Shown: in pieces, positions 37,365 through 45,721 of the stretch
How the letters are laid out: the number at the start of each line of letters is the position of its first letter
Position numbering within the stretch: the stretch's first letter is position 1
The notes under the pieces: generated by a model
Database searches by the model: none
What the model saw: the letters and a program-made list of their open reading frames with translations, nothing else
Told to the model about the DNA's origin: nothing
Program-made: the position numbers and the translations under genes
Source: CAVYTF01 sp963771435
GTDB lineage: Bacteria > Bacteroidota > Bacteroidia > Chitinophagales > Chitinophagaceae
Direction of reading: 5' to 3'
Length of the DNA stretch: 64,000 bases
Assembly (NCBI GenBank): GCA_963771435.1
Contig: CAVYTF010000009.1
Coordinates: forward strand, 186,001-250,000

Positions 37365-37398
37365 AACCTGCCAGAAATTAATCCAACAGGCAGTTTTA
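37365..37398 (-). terminator. Terminator after secY
   Basis: Read on the minus strand: aaaactgcc, then ggcaggttt and a T-rich run. It lies about 75 bp after the secY stop and likely ends the ribosomal transcript. Confidence 0.55.
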
Positions 37399-37474
37399 TA
37401 AAATCTTGCAAAATTCTTTTTATAACCCCAAATCTTTCTTTTTATCCAAAATCAATTTTTTTATAAGCCTAAAA

Positions 37475-38827
37475 CTAAATGTTTGCGGGAATTGACTGCC
37501 TGCCCTGTATGCGGCCGCCTTTCATTAAACCATCGTATTGGCGCATTAATAAATGGGTTTCTATTTGCTGAAGTGTATCAAGAATTACACCTACCATGAT
37601 GAGCAATGAAGTGCCTCCGAAGAACATGCTGAAAGCTTGGGTAACGCCAAGCATTTGCGCAAATCCGGGCAGGATACCGATGAGGGCGAGGAATACGGCA
37701 CCGGGTAGCGTGATCTTATCCATGATTGCTCCGATATAATCTGCAGTAGGCTGACCGGGTTTTACGCCGGGGATGAACCCATTGTTGCGTTTAAGGTCTT
37801 CGCTCATTTGCTTTGGATTAAATATCAAAGCGGTGTATAAAAAGGTGAACGCGATAACCATGACGCCATAAATGAGCATGTACCAAGGGTTGCTGTGATC
37901 GCTGAATATTTTTACGATGCCCCCTTTTGTGGTGTCGGTGAGACTGGTGAAGGAAATAAGGGTGGGCAGAAACATGATGGCCTGCGCGAAGATGATGGGC
38001 ATAACGCCGGCGCTGTTTACCTTGAGCGGAAGGAACTGGCGGGCCCCGCCAAACTGCCTGTTGCCTACGATCTGCTTGGCATAATTTACGGGCACTTTTC
38101 TTACACCCTGCACGAGAACGATAAGGCTCATGATAACGGCTACAAAAAGGGCTATTTCCATTAAGAATATCAATAAACCACCGCCGCCTTTTGCCTGTTT
38201 TGCGATGAACTCATTCCAAAAGGCTTGCGGGAAACGGCCAAGAATACCGATCATGATAATGATAGATGTGCCGTTGCCGAGGCCTTTATCCTGAATTTTT
38301 TCGCCAAGCCACATTACAAACAGAGTGCCTGCAGAGAGGATGATGATAGTGGAAAGGAAAAAATATTTTGCATAACCCGGGATGATGGCTTCGGCATAAC
38401 CGGGGCTGCGTAAATAAGCGATATATGCTGCGGCCTGGAAAGCGGTAACTATTACAGTGAGGTAACGGGTCCACTGGTTGATTTTTTTTCTGCCGCTTTC
38501 GCCTTCTTTCTGCACTTTTTGCATTTGCGGAACGAGGATGGTCATCAATTGCATGAAGATGGAGGCTGAGATGTAGGGCATAACGCCTAACGCAAAAATG
38601 GATGCGCGGGTGAAAGCGCCGCCTGCAAATGTGTCGAACAAACTGAGCAGCCCGTTCTGGCTTGTGTTGGAAGCGACCGACCTGGCGAGGACATTGGCAT
38701 CGATGCCGGGGAGAACGATCTGGGCGCCGAAACGGTAAACGAGGATGAAGAGAAGGGTCACGGTTATTTTATTGCGCAACTCTTCAATGCCCCATATATT
38801 TTTTATACTTTGAATTAATTTTTTCAC
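37475..38827 (-). CDS. secY: Preprotein translocase subunit SecY
   Basis: The 450-residue channel-forming subunit of the Sec translocase, with about ten transmembrane segments. Early motifs are the first helix (ITVTLLFILVYRFGAQIVLPG) and the plug region with LFDTFAGGAFTRASIFALGVMPYISASI; the cytoplasmic loops contain GVRKVPVNYAKQIVGN and YNPKQMSEDLKRNNGFIPGVKPG-like text (here IFNPKQMSEDLKRN). It is the last gene of the spc part of the operon, 73 bp after rplO. Its partner secA is in the same window at 54 kb. Confidence 0.96.
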   Translation of the reverse strand: MKKLIQSIKNIWGIEELRNKITVTLLFILVYRFGAQIVLPGIDANVLARSVASNTSQNGLLSLFDTFAGGAFTRASIFALGVMPYISASIFMQLMTILVPQMQKVQKEGESGRKKINQWTRYLTVIVTAFQAAAYIAYLRSPGYAEAIIPGYAKYFFLSTIIILSAGTLFVMWLGEKIQDKGLGNGTSIIIMIGILGRFPQAFWNEFIAKQAKGGGGLLIFLMEIALFVAVIMSLIVLVQGVRKVPVNYAKQIVGNRQFGGARQFLPLKVNSAGVMPIIFAQAIMFLPTLISFTSLTDTTKGGIVKIFSDHSNPWYMLIYGVMVIAFTFLYTALIFNPKQMSEDLKRNNGFIPGVKPGQPTADYIGAIMDKITLPGAVFLALIGILPGFAQMLGVTQAFSMFFGGTSLLIMVGVILDTLQQIETHLLMRQYDGLMKGGRIQGRQSIPANI

Positions 38828-38900
38828 GACTTGAGGTTATAAATGTGACAGGCTCTTAACCAAGACGCATCCTGTGATGCGAACGGCAAATATCGTAAAA

Positions 38901-39350
38901 TTACTTTACAATTTCAATCGTTCCGCCAGCCGCTTCGATAAGGGATTTGGCTTTTTCACTGATGGCGTTTACTTTAAAAGCAAATTTAGCTTTCAGTTCA
39001 CCATTGCCCAATACTTTTACTTTATCTGTGCGCCCTATCAAACCATTGATATAAAGATTCTCCACACTGAATTCGGGGAAACTGTATTTTTCATTCAACT
39101 GGTCTATTTGCCCAAGATTAAATACTTTATATTCAATACGGTTTATGTTTTTGAAACCGCGTTTGGGTATCCTTCTCTGGATGGGCATCTGGCCGCCTTC
39201 ATGAGCATTTTTTCTTTGATAACCGGCGCGGCTTTGGCTACCCTTATTACCCTGTGTTGAAGTGCCGCCCTTGCCTGATGCTTCACCACGACCGAGACGT
39301 TTCTGTTTGTGTACGGAGCCTTCAGCAGGTGTTAAATTGTGCAGTTTCAT
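38901..39350 (-). CDS. rplO: Ribosomal protein L15
   Basis: A 149-residue large-subunit protein. The N-terminal glycine/arginine-rich extension (LTPAEGSVHKQKRLGRGEAS, GKGGTSTQGNKGSQSRAGY) threads into 23S rRNA, and the globular end (KVLGNGELKAKFAFKVNAIS) carries the L15 signature. It lies between rpmD (50-bp gap) and secY. Confidence 0.96.
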   Translation of the reverse strand: MKLHNLTPAEGSVHKQKRLGRGEASGKGGTSTQGNKGSQSRAGYQRKNAHEGGQMPIQRRIPKRGFKNINRIEYKVFNLGQIDQLNEKYSFPEFSVENLYINGLIGRTDKVKVLGNGELKAKFAFKVNAISEKAKSLIEAAGGTIEIVK

Positions 39351-39400
39351 TGTATATATGATTTTTAACTCAACGGGGAAATCGCCCCTCGCTTAAATAA

Positions 39401-39583
39401 TTATTTTACTTCTTCGACCTTCACCAAATGGCTCACTTTGTTCACCATACCCAGGATCTGCGGTGTAGCTTCTACTTCTTTAGAAGCATGGGGATTGTTT
39501 AAACCTAAAGCTTGTAAAGTAAGTTTTTGGCGCTCTGACCTGTCAATGCCGCTTTTCGTTTGTGTAATTTTAATCTTAGCCAT
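39401..39583 (-). CDS. rpmD: Ribosomal protein L30
   Basis: A 60-residue large-subunit protein. The first strand MAKIKITQTKSGIDRSERQK and LQALGLNNPHASKEVEATPQ are typical of bacterial L30. It is encoded 10 bp after rpsE, in conserved order. Confidence 0.95.
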   Translation of the reverse strand: MAKIKITQTKSGIDRSERQKLTLQALGLNNPHASKEVEATPQILGMVNKVSHLVKVEEVK

Positions 39584-39593
39584 TAACTTATTT

Positions 39594-40115
39594 TTATCCG
39601 TTAAATACTCTTTTTAGATTCAGGTTGCGTGTTCTTGATATTTCGAGAGGCTCTCGCAAAGTAACCAATGCTTTGATGGTTGCTTTAACCACGTTATGAG
39701 GATTAGCAGAACCAAGGCTTTTAGCCAACACGTCTGTAATTCCTGCACTTTCCAGCACAGCACGCATACTGCCTCCTGCAATTACACCAGTACCATGGGC
39801 AGCTGGTTTTATCAATACTTTTGCTGCACCTTCTTTACAAAACTGGTCATGTGGGATTGTGCCATGCATTATGGGTACTTTCACCAAATTCTTTTTTGCA
39901 TCTTCAATGCCTTTGGCGATTGCTTCCTGCACTTCTTTGGCTTTTCCCAGACCGTGGCCCACCACGCCATTTTCATTGCCAACCACCACCAATGCTGAAA
40001 AACTAAAAGTTCGGCCGCCTTTGGTAGTTTTCACCACACGGTTGATGGATACTACTTTTTCTTTAAGCTCCACTTCACCACCAGGCTTTACTTTATGTAC
40101 GTTTACTGTAGACAT
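39594..40115 (-). CDS. rpsE: Ribosomal protein S5
   Basis: A 173-residue small-subunit protein involved in decoding accuracy. The N-terminal double-stranded-RNA-binding domain contains VVKTTKGGRTFSFSALVVVG and GHGLGKAKEVQEAI; the C-terminal half has APHGTGVIAGG-like text (here PAAHGTGVIAGGSMRAVLES) and SANPHNVVKATIKAL. Ends with a short basic tail. Located 29 bp after rplR. Confidence 0.96.
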   Translation of the reverse strand: MSTVNVHKVKPGGEVELKEKVVSINRVVKTTKGGRTFSFSALVVVGNENGVVGHGLGKAKEVQEAIAKGIEDAKKNLVKVPIMHGTIPHDQFCKEGAAKVLIKPAAHGTGVIAGGSMRAVLESAGITDVLAKSLGSANPHNVVKATIKALVTLREPLEISRTRNLNLKRVFNG

Positions 40116-40144
40116 TTAACGATTTATGATTTGTTGATCAATGA

Positions 40145-40498
40145 TTAAAACTCTAAGCCGCCTTCTCTTGCGCCTTCTGCAACTGCTTTCACACGGCCAT
40201 GATATAAATAACCGCTACGGTCGAACACTACGTTTTTTATTCCAAGTTCAGAAGCCTTGCGGGCAAGGGCTGCTCCTGCTAATTTTGATTTCTCGGTTTT
40301 ATTTACCTTTTGAGCTACAATATCTTTTTCCTTTGTAGATGAAGCAACGATCGTTTTACCATTTTCATCATCAATTAACTGCACATACATTTCTGTATTG
40401 CTGCGAAATACAGACAATCTTGGCTTTTCAGTTACACCTGCAACTCTTTTACGAATGCGGTAACGTATCTTTTGCCTTCTTACAACTTTAGTGTTCAT
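40145..40498 (-). CDS. rplR: Ribosomal protein L18
   Basis: A 117-residue 5S-rRNA-binding protein. Its basic N-terminus (RRQKIRYRIRKRVAGVTEKP) leads into LSVFRSNTEMYVQLIDDENG, and the end matches FDRSGYLYHGRVKAVAEGAR. Located 17 bp after rplF. Confidence 0.96.
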   Translation of the reverse strand: MNTKVVRRQKIRYRIRKRVAGVTEKPRLSVFRSNTEMYVQLIDDENGKTIVASSTKEKDIVAQKVNKTEKSKLAGAALARKASELGIKNVVFDRSGYLYHGRVKAVAEGAREGGLEF

Positions 40499-40515
40499 GA
40501 TCTATAAATTATATT

Positions 40516-41070
40516 TTATTTACCGGCGGCTTTACCTGCTTTGCGGCGGATAAATTCACCAACATATTTCACACCCTTTCCTTTGTAAGGTTCAGGTTTG
40601 CGCAAGCCACGTATTTTAGCAGCAACCTGACCAAGTAATTGTTTATCGCTTCCTTCGAGAATGATCATTGGGTTTTTACCTTTCTCAGTTAAAGTAGCAA
40701 CTTTTAATTCTTTCGGCACTTCAAAAATAATGTTGTGGGAAAAGCCCAATGAAAGATCCAAAACATTACCCGTATTTGCTGCTTTATAACCTACCCCTAC
40801 AAGTTCAAGATCCTTCTTATACCCGTCAGTAACACCTTTCACAAGGTTTGAGAGTAAGGCGCGGTACAAACCATGCATGGCACGGTGGCGTATTTGATCT
40901 GTAGGACGGGTAAGGTTTATTTGACTATCAGTTACCTCGATCACAATATCCCTGTCAATTGCCTGTTTCAATTCGCCCTTTGGGCCTTTTACAGTAACCA
41001 CATTATCCTTCCCTACGTTAACTGTAACGCCTTTTGGAAGAGTAACCGGTTGTTTGCCTATACGTGACAT
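40516..41070 (-). CDS. rplF: Ribosomal protein L6
   Basis: A 184-residue protein with two similar alpha/beta domains, bound near the sarcin-ricin loop. It starts MSRIGKQPVTLPKGVTVNVG and ends with the signature EPYKGKGVKYVGEFIRRKAGK. Located 26 bp after rpsH. Confidence 0.96.
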   Translation of the reverse strand: MSRIGKQPVTLPKGVTVNVGKDNVVTVKGPKGELKQAIDRDIVIEVTDSQINLTRPTDQIRHRAMHGLYRALLSNLVKGVTDGYKKDLELVGVGYKAANTGNVLDLSLGFSHNIIFEVPKELKVATLTEKGKNPMIILEGSDKQLLGQVAAKIRGLRKPEPYKGKGVKYVGEFIRRKAGKAAGK

Positions 41071-41096
41071 AGTCGATTTGTTATTCTATTAATTTT

Positions 41097-41495
41097 TTAA
41101 GAAATATAGCAAAGCACCTCACCACCTACCTTCTCTGCTTTTGCTTGTTTATCGGTCATCACACCTTTTGAGGTGCTTACAATTGCCACACCCAATCCGT
41201 TGATCACTCTTTTAAACTCAGCAGGTTTTGCATATTGGCGCAAACCCGGGCGGCTAACTCTTTCCAATGAACGGATTGCAGGCTGCTTTGTAGAAGGATC
41301 ATACTTCAAAGCGATTTTTATAACGCCTTGTTTATTATCATCCTCAAATTTGTATTTCAGTATATATCCCTGGTCGTACAAAATTTCAGTGATCTTTTTC
41401 TTCAAATTTGATGCAGGGATCTCCACCAGCCTGTGGCCAGCCATTTGTGCATTGCGCACTCTTGTAAGATAATCTGCTATAGGATCAGTTACCAT
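41097..41495 (-). CDS. rpsH: Ribosomal protein S8
   Basis: A 132-residue central-domain assembly protein of the 30S subunit. The N-terminus TDPIADYLTRVRNAQMAGHR and the C-terminal NGLGVAIVSTSKGVMTDKQA with GGEVLCYI are the family signatures. In E. coli S8 represses the spc operon by binding its mRNA; that is known of the family, and no matching site was identified here. Confidence 0.96.
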   Translation of the reverse strand: MVTDPIADYLTRVRNAQMAGHRLVEIPASNLKKKITEILYDQGYILKYKFEDDNKQGVIKIALKYDPSTKQPAIRSLERVSRPGLRQYAKPAEFKRVINGLGVAIVSTSKGVMTDKQAKAEKVGGEVLCYIS

Positions 41496-41528
41496 ATAAA
41501 TTAATAATTGAAAATTAAAAATTAAAAA

Positions 41529-41798
41529 CTACCAGCTTGCTTTTTTAACGCCTGGTATCTTCCCATCCAATGCCATATCACGGAAAGTGATTCTCGAAAG
41601 CCCAAAATACCGGATATAACCACGCGGGCGCCCAGTGATCTGACAACGGTTTTTTAAACGTACCGGAGAAGCGTTCCGCGGCAATTGGTCCAGTCCTGCA
41701 TAGTCGCCTGCTTTTTTCAAAGCCTTGCGTTTTTCAGCATACTTTGCCACCATTGCTTCGCGTTTTGCCTGCCTGGCTATGATTGATTTTTTTGCCAT
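41529..41798 (-). CDS. rpsN: Ribosomal protein S14 (zinc-free type)
   Basis: An 89-residue protein. It has only one cysteine (LKNRCQITGRPRGYIRYFGL), so it is the 'C-minus' form that does not bind zinc; the short zinc form is not in this window. It begins MAKKSIIARQAKREAMVAKY. Located 8 bp after rplE. Confidence 0.95.
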   Translation of the reverse strand: MAKKSIIARQAKREAMVAKYAEKRKALKKAGDYAGLDQLPRNASPVRLKNRCQITGRPRGYIRYFGLSRITFRDMALDGKIPGVKKASW

Positions 41799-41806
41799 AA
41801 ACTATT

Positions 41807-42385
41807 TTAATTATTATCTTTTTTAGCATTTTTAAAGGGCATTCCCAACTCTTTCAACAATTCATACGCCTCTTCATTATTCTTTGCAGAAGTCACAAAA
41901 GTTATATCCATACCCGTAATTTTATTCACCTTGTCAATATCAATTTCAGGGAAAATGATCTGCTCTGTAATTCCTAACGTATAATTGCCACGGCCATCAA
42001 ATGCTTTTTCATTAATTCCTTTAAAATCACGAACGCGGGGCAATGCAACTGAAACCAACCTGTCTAAAAACTCAAACATTCTTTCGCCGCGAAGCGTAAC
42101 CCGCGCACCAATAGGCATTCCTTTACGCAGTTTAAAGTTTGAAATATCTTTTTTACTCATGGTGGAAACTGCTTTCTGCCCTGTGATCTTGCTCAGTTCC
42201 TCCACAGAAATTTCAACTATCTTTTTATCTGCAACAGCGCCATTAACACCACGGTTTACACAGATCTTTTCAAGTTTAGGTGCCTGCATCACATTTTTGT
42301 AACCAAACTTCTTCATCAAAGCCGGTATTACGTCTGTTTTATACTTAGCGGCTAATCTCGGAGTATATTTTTTTTCTGTATGCAT
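41807..42385 (-). CDS. rplE: Ribosomal protein L5
   Basis: A 192-residue 5S-rRNA-binding protein that contacts the P-site tRNA. Signatures: KKFGYKNVMQAPKLEKICVN, ITGQKAVSTMSKKDISNFKL, and RVRDFKGINEKAFDGRGNYT. The start overlaps the rplX stop by one base (TAATG), indicating translational coupling. Confidence 0.96.
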   Translation of the reverse strand: MHTEKKYTPRLAAKYKTDVIPALMKKFGYKNVMQAPKLEKICVNRGVNGAVADKKIVEISVEELSKITGQKAVSTMSKKDISNFKLRKGMPIGARVTLRGERMFEFLDRLVSVALPRVRDFKGINEKAFDGRGNYTLGITEQIIFPEIDIDKVNKITGMDITFVTSAKNNEEAYELLKELGMPFKNAKKDNN

Positions 42386-42723
42386 TATTTAATTACCTCC
42401 CCGGATTTTTTTGATACACGAACTAATTTACCTTCTACCCTTGTACGTTTTATTTTAGTAGGCGCACTTGTTTTTTTGTCCCACAACATTACATTGCTGA
42501 TATGTATGGGGGCTTCTTTTTTCACGATACCGCCCTTAGTGTTTTGCGCACTTGGCTTGGTATGTTTGGTAATGATATTTGCGCCTTCAACAACTACACG
42601 GCCTTTGTCAACAATAACGTGCAAAACAGTGCGTGGCTTTTTAAGGTCCTTATCATCACCTGAGATAATAACCACCGAATCACCTTTTTTGATATTATAT
42701 TTCGGTTTAAATCTGTTATTCAT
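42385..42723 (-). CDS. rplX: Ribosomal protein L24
   Basis: A 112-residue assembly-initiator protein of the 50S subunit. The KOW motif is visible near the N-terminus (KKGDSVVIISGDDKDLK), followed by VVVEGANIITKHTKPSAQN and GGIVKKEAPIHISNVML. Located 75 bp after rplN and coupled to rplE. Confidence 0.95.
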   Translation of the reverse strand: MNNRFKPKYNIKKGDSVVIISGDDKDLKKPRTVLHVIVDKGRVVVEGANIITKHTKPSAQNTKGGIVKKEAPIHISNVMLWDKKTSAPTKIKRTRVEGKLVRVSKKSGEVIK

Positions 42724-42798
42724 TGCTATTTTGTCTTTGAACTTTTAGCTATTAGCTATCAGCTTGTTTCTTATTTATTATTTTTATAGCCCATTGCT

Positions 42799-43167
42799 TT
42801 AAAGTACTTCAGGCGCCAACGAAATGATCTTCATATACCCCTTATCGCGTAATTCTCTCGCCACCGGCCCAAAAATACGTGTACCTCTTGGCTCATCTGA
42901 TGCATTCAGTAACACCACAGCGTTGTCATCAAAACGAATGTAAGAACCATCTTTACGGCGTAATTTATTTTTAGTACGAACGATAACCGCTTTTGAAACA
43001 GTTCCTTTTTTCACGCCGCCTGCAGGTAATGCGTCTTTTACAGTAACTACAATTTTATCACCGATTTTTGCATAATCCTGTCCGCTGTTTCCCAATACAC
43101 GGATGCAAAGCACTTCTTTGGCACCGCTATTATCCGCTACATTTAATCTGCTTTCCTGCTGTATCAT
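42799..43167 (-). CDS. rplN: Ribosomal protein L14
   Basis: A 122-residue highly conserved 50S protein at the subunit interface. It starts MIQQESRLNVADNSGAKEVL and carries GDKIVVTVKDALPAGGVKKG, VIVRTKN and GTRIFGPVARELRDKGYMKI. A 98-bp gap separates it from rpsQ, larger than most in the cluster; that gap has several agctga/tcagct words but no clear signal. Confidence 0.97.
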   Translation of the reverse strand: MIQQESRLNVADNSGAKEVLCIRVLGNSGQDYAKIGDKIVVTVKDALPAGGVKKGTVSKAVIVRTKNKLRRKDGSYIRFDDNAVVLLNASDEPRGTRIFGPVARELRDKGYMKIISLAPEVL

Positions 43168-43265
43168 TTTACTTAAACTTTGAGCTTTCAGCTTTTAACT
43201 GTCAGCATTGATATTATCCTATAAGCTCAACTGATAGCTCATAGCTAACAGCTGACAGCTCATTA

Positions 43266-43523
43266 CTATTTCGCTTTTTCTACTACTTCCACCAGCCTCC
43301 AGCGCTTTGTTTTGCTGAGCGGGCGGGTTTCCATGATCTTTACCACATCTCCGGGAACACACTCATTTTTTTCATCATGCGCATGGAATTTCGTAGTTTT
43401 CTTTACGAACTTTCCATAGATAGGGTGTTTTACTTTTCTTTCAACAGCAACTGTAATGGTCTTGGCCATTTTGTTGCTGCTAACAACACCAATTCTTGTT
43501 TTACGCAAATTTCTTTCAACCAT
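43266..43523 (-). CDS. rpsQ: Ribosomal protein S17
   Basis: An 85-residue OB-fold protein of the 30S 5' domain. Signatures: RIGVVSSNKMAKTITVAVER, KHPIYGKFVKKTTKF and the near-terminal ETRPLSKTKRWRLVEVVEKA. Located 18 bp after rpmC. Confidence 0.96.
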   Translation of the reverse strand: MVERNLRKTRIGVVSSNKMAKTITVAVERKVKHPIYGKFVKKTTKFHAHDEKNECVPGDVVKIMETRPLSKTKRWRLVEVVEKAK

Positions 43524-43541
43524 TGTTTCTATTTTTTAGCA

Positions 43542-43754
43542 TTACGCTTGTAATGTCCTTTTTTTCAATTCAGTTTTGATACGCGCAATATCTTTTCTCA
43601 GGTTAGGGATGCTCATTGGATTTTCCAAAGGAGAGATCGCATGTGCAAACTCCAGCTTTTTCAAACGCACCTGGTCTTCCCTTATGCGTGCATTCAGATC
43701 TTGTACATTCAGATCATGCAGGCTTTTATTAAAACTCAAAGTATTCTTAGCCAT
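43542..43754 (-). CDS. rpmC: Ribosomal protein L29
   Basis: A 70-residue helical-hairpin protein beside the peptide exit tunnel. The end LENPMSIPNLRKDIARIKTE matches the L29 signature (nP.rir.vRr.IARikT). Its N-terminus lies 15 bp from the rplP stop. Confidence 0.93.
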   Translation of the reverse strand: MAKNTLSFNKSLHDLNVQDLNARIREDQVRLKKLEFAHAISPLENPMSIPNLRKDIARIKTELKKRTLQA

Positions 43755-43769
43755 TATTCATCAATTAAT

Positions 43770-44189
43770 TTAATTCTGTAGATCTCTTCTTACCACAAAC
43801 TTCGTTTTGATAGGAAGTTTTTGCGATGCCAATCCCATTGCTTCTTTTGCAGTGGCTTCTGAAACACCATCACACTCAAATAAAATACGCCCTGGTTCTA
43901 TTACTGCTGCCCAATATTCAGGGTTACCTTTACCCTTACCCATCCTCACTTCAGCAGGCTTTTTGGTAATTGGTTTATCAGGAAAAATACGTATCCAAAC
44001 ATTCCCTTCACGCTTCATAGAACGTGTCAGTGCCTGGCGTGCAGCTTCCAGTTGCCGGTTCGTTAACCAGATTGGTTCTACTGCTTTCAAGGCATAAGAA
44101 CCAAAAGAGATGCTAAATCCTCTTTTTGCCACATTCCTGATACGGCCTTTTTGCGCCTTCCTATGCTTTGTTCTTTTCGGCTGTAACAT
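43770..44189 (-). CDS. rplP: Ribosomal protein L16
   Basis: A 139-residue protein that positions the A-site tRNA. Begins MLQPKRTKHRKAQKGRIRNV and carries NRQLEAARQALTRSMKREGN, WIRIFPDKPITKKPAEVRMG and GKGNPEYWAAVIEPGRILFE. Located 29 bp after rpsC. Confidence 0.97.
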   Translation of the reverse strand: MLQPKRTKHRKAQKGRIRNVAKRGFSISFGSYALKAVEPIWLTNRQLEAARQALTRSMKREGNVWIRIFPDKPITKKPAEVRMGKGKGNPEYWAAVIEPGRILFECDGVSEATAKEAMGLASQKLPIKTKFVVRRDLQN

Positions 44190-44218
44190 ATATTAATTTG
44201 ACAATGCTTTTTTTATAA

Positions 44219-45031
44219 TTATCTTCTTCCTCCACCTCCACCACCTCTTCTATCTCCGCCGCCGCCACCGCCACTTCTTCTGTCTCCACCACCACCTCCT
44301 CTTCTGTCATCTCTTCTGTCGTGCCTGTCATCATCCCTTCTTTCTCTCCTGTCGCTCAGGTCGCTCTTGCCGCCAACAAAGTTCGGGTTCAGTTCACGTT
44401 TTCCTAAAACCTCTCCTTTACAGATCCAAACCTTTATACCTATTTTGCCATAAACGGTTTGGGCAAAAACACTCGCATAGTCGATATCCATACGGAAAGT
44501 ATGCAATGGCACACGCCCTTGTTTAAATTCTTCACTGCGTGCAATTTCAGAACCACCCAAACGGCCACTCAATTTCACTTTGATACCTTCTGCACCCATG
44601 CGAAGCGTCGAAGCAATTGACATTTTAGTAGCACGTTTAAAGTTGATACGGTTTTCTATTTGCCTGGCAATAGTATCACCAACAATATTTGCATCCAATT
44701 CAGGGCGGCGTATTTCTAATATATTTATCTGCACATCATCCTTTCCTGTAAGCTTTTTCAATTCTTCTTTTATACGGTCAACTTCTCCACCACCTTTACC
44801 TATAATGATACCTGGCTTGGAAGTATGTATGGTAATGATCAGTTTCCCTAAAGTACGCTCAATAACAATTCTTGCAATACCGCCTTTGCTGATACGGGCC
44901 ATAAGATAAGTTCTTATTTTATGGTCTTCAATCAGTTTGGAGGCATAATCTTTTTTACTTCCAAACCAGTTGCTTTCCCATCCGCGGATGATGCCTAACC
45001 TGTTACCAATTGGATTTGCTTTTTGACCCAT
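44219..45031 (-). CDS. rpsC: Ribosomal protein S3 with RGG-rich tail
   Basis: A 270-residue small-subunit protein at the mRNA entry site. The start (MGQKANPIGNRLGIIRGWES), the KH domain (HTSKPGIIIGKGGGEVDRIK) and the C-terminal domain (VPLHTFRMDIDYASVFAQTV, GIKVWICKGEVL) are standard. After about residue 225 the protein has an added tail of Arg/Asp repeats that ends in Gly/Arg runs (RRDDRRGGGGGDRRSGGGGG). Such tails occur in Bacteroidota S3, but this one is long; it may bind RNA, which is inference. Confidence 0.96.
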   Translation of the reverse strand: MGQKANPIGNRLGIIRGWESNWFGSKKDYASKLIEDHKIRTYLMARISKGGIARIVIERTLGKLIITIHTSKPGIIIGKGGGEVDRIKEELKKLTGKDDVQINILEIRRPELDANIVGDTIARQIENRINFKRATKMSIASTLRMGAEGIKVKLSGRLGGSEIARSEEFKQGRVPLHTFRMDIDYASVFAQTVYGKIGIKVWICKGEVLGKRELNPNFVGGKSDLSDRRERRDDDRHDRRDDRRGGGGGDRRSGGGGGGDRRGGGGGGRR

Positions 45032-45039
45032 ATAATGGT

Positions 45040-45399
45040 TTAAATAGGTTTTTTATTTGTTTGAGTATCTACAATAATTGTTACATGATTGCTGCGTTTC
45101 CTTATCCTGTATCCACGTCCTTGTGGTGCCGGGCGCATACGCCTTAAAGTACGGCCTCCATCAACAAAAACAGATTTAACTACAAGGCTTGCATCTGCTG
45201 CACTTTGTCCTTCATTTTTCTGTTCCCAGTTGTTGATTGCACTTTTAAGCAACTTCGCCAAAGGAACGGCATTGTGTTGTGGATGATGTTCCAGCACTGC
45301 CAAAGCTTTTTCTACTTCAGCTCCGCGTATCACATCAGCCAACAGTCGCATTTTGCGCGGGCCGGTTGGATAATTATTTAATTTAGCTACTGCTTCCAT
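45040..45399 (-). CDS. rplV: Ribosomal protein L22
   Basis: A 119-residue protein lining the exit tunnel. NYPTGPRKMRLLADVIRGAE and the hairpin-loop text FVDGGRTLRRMRPAPQGRGY are diagnostic. Located 27 bp after rpsS, 8 bp before rpsC. Confidence 0.96.
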   Translation of the reverse strand: MEAVAKLNNYPTGPRKMRLLADVIRGAEVEKALAVLEHHPQHNAVPLAKLLKSAINNWEQKNEGQSAADASLVVKSVFVDGGRTLRRMRPAPQGRGYRIRKRSNHVTIIVDTQTNKKPI

Positions 45400-45426
45400 T
45401 TCTTTATTTTGTTAACGCTGACTATC

Positions 45427-45696
45427 TTATTGTTTGCTTCCTGAATGTCCTTTAAAATTTCTCGTAGGAGCAAATTCGCCTAACTTATGCCCTACCATAA
45501 ACTCGGTCACATAAACCGGGATAAACTTATTGCCGTTATGCACAGCAAACGTATGTCCCACAAAATCAGGGGTAATGGTAGAGCGTCTGCTCCAGGTCTT
45601 CACAACTGACTTTTTGTTTTTGCCTTCATTGATTGAAAGGATTCTTGTCTCCAGTTTCGCATCAACGTAAGGACCTTTTTTAATCGAACGACCCAT
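45427..45696 (-). CDS. rpsS: Ribosomal protein S19
   Basis: An 89-residue 30S head protein. MGRSIKKGPYVDAKLETRIL, TWSRRSTITPDFVGHTFAVH and GHKLGEFAPTRNFKGHSG are the family signatures. Located 25 bp after rplB. Confidence 0.97.
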   Translation of the reverse strand: MGRSIKKGPYVDAKLETRILSINEGKNKKSVVKTWSRRSTITPDFVGHTFAVHNGNKFIPVYVTEFMVGHKLGEFAPTRNFKGHSGSKQ

Positions 45697-45721
45697 ATTA
45701 ATGAGTTAATTTAAATTTTAA

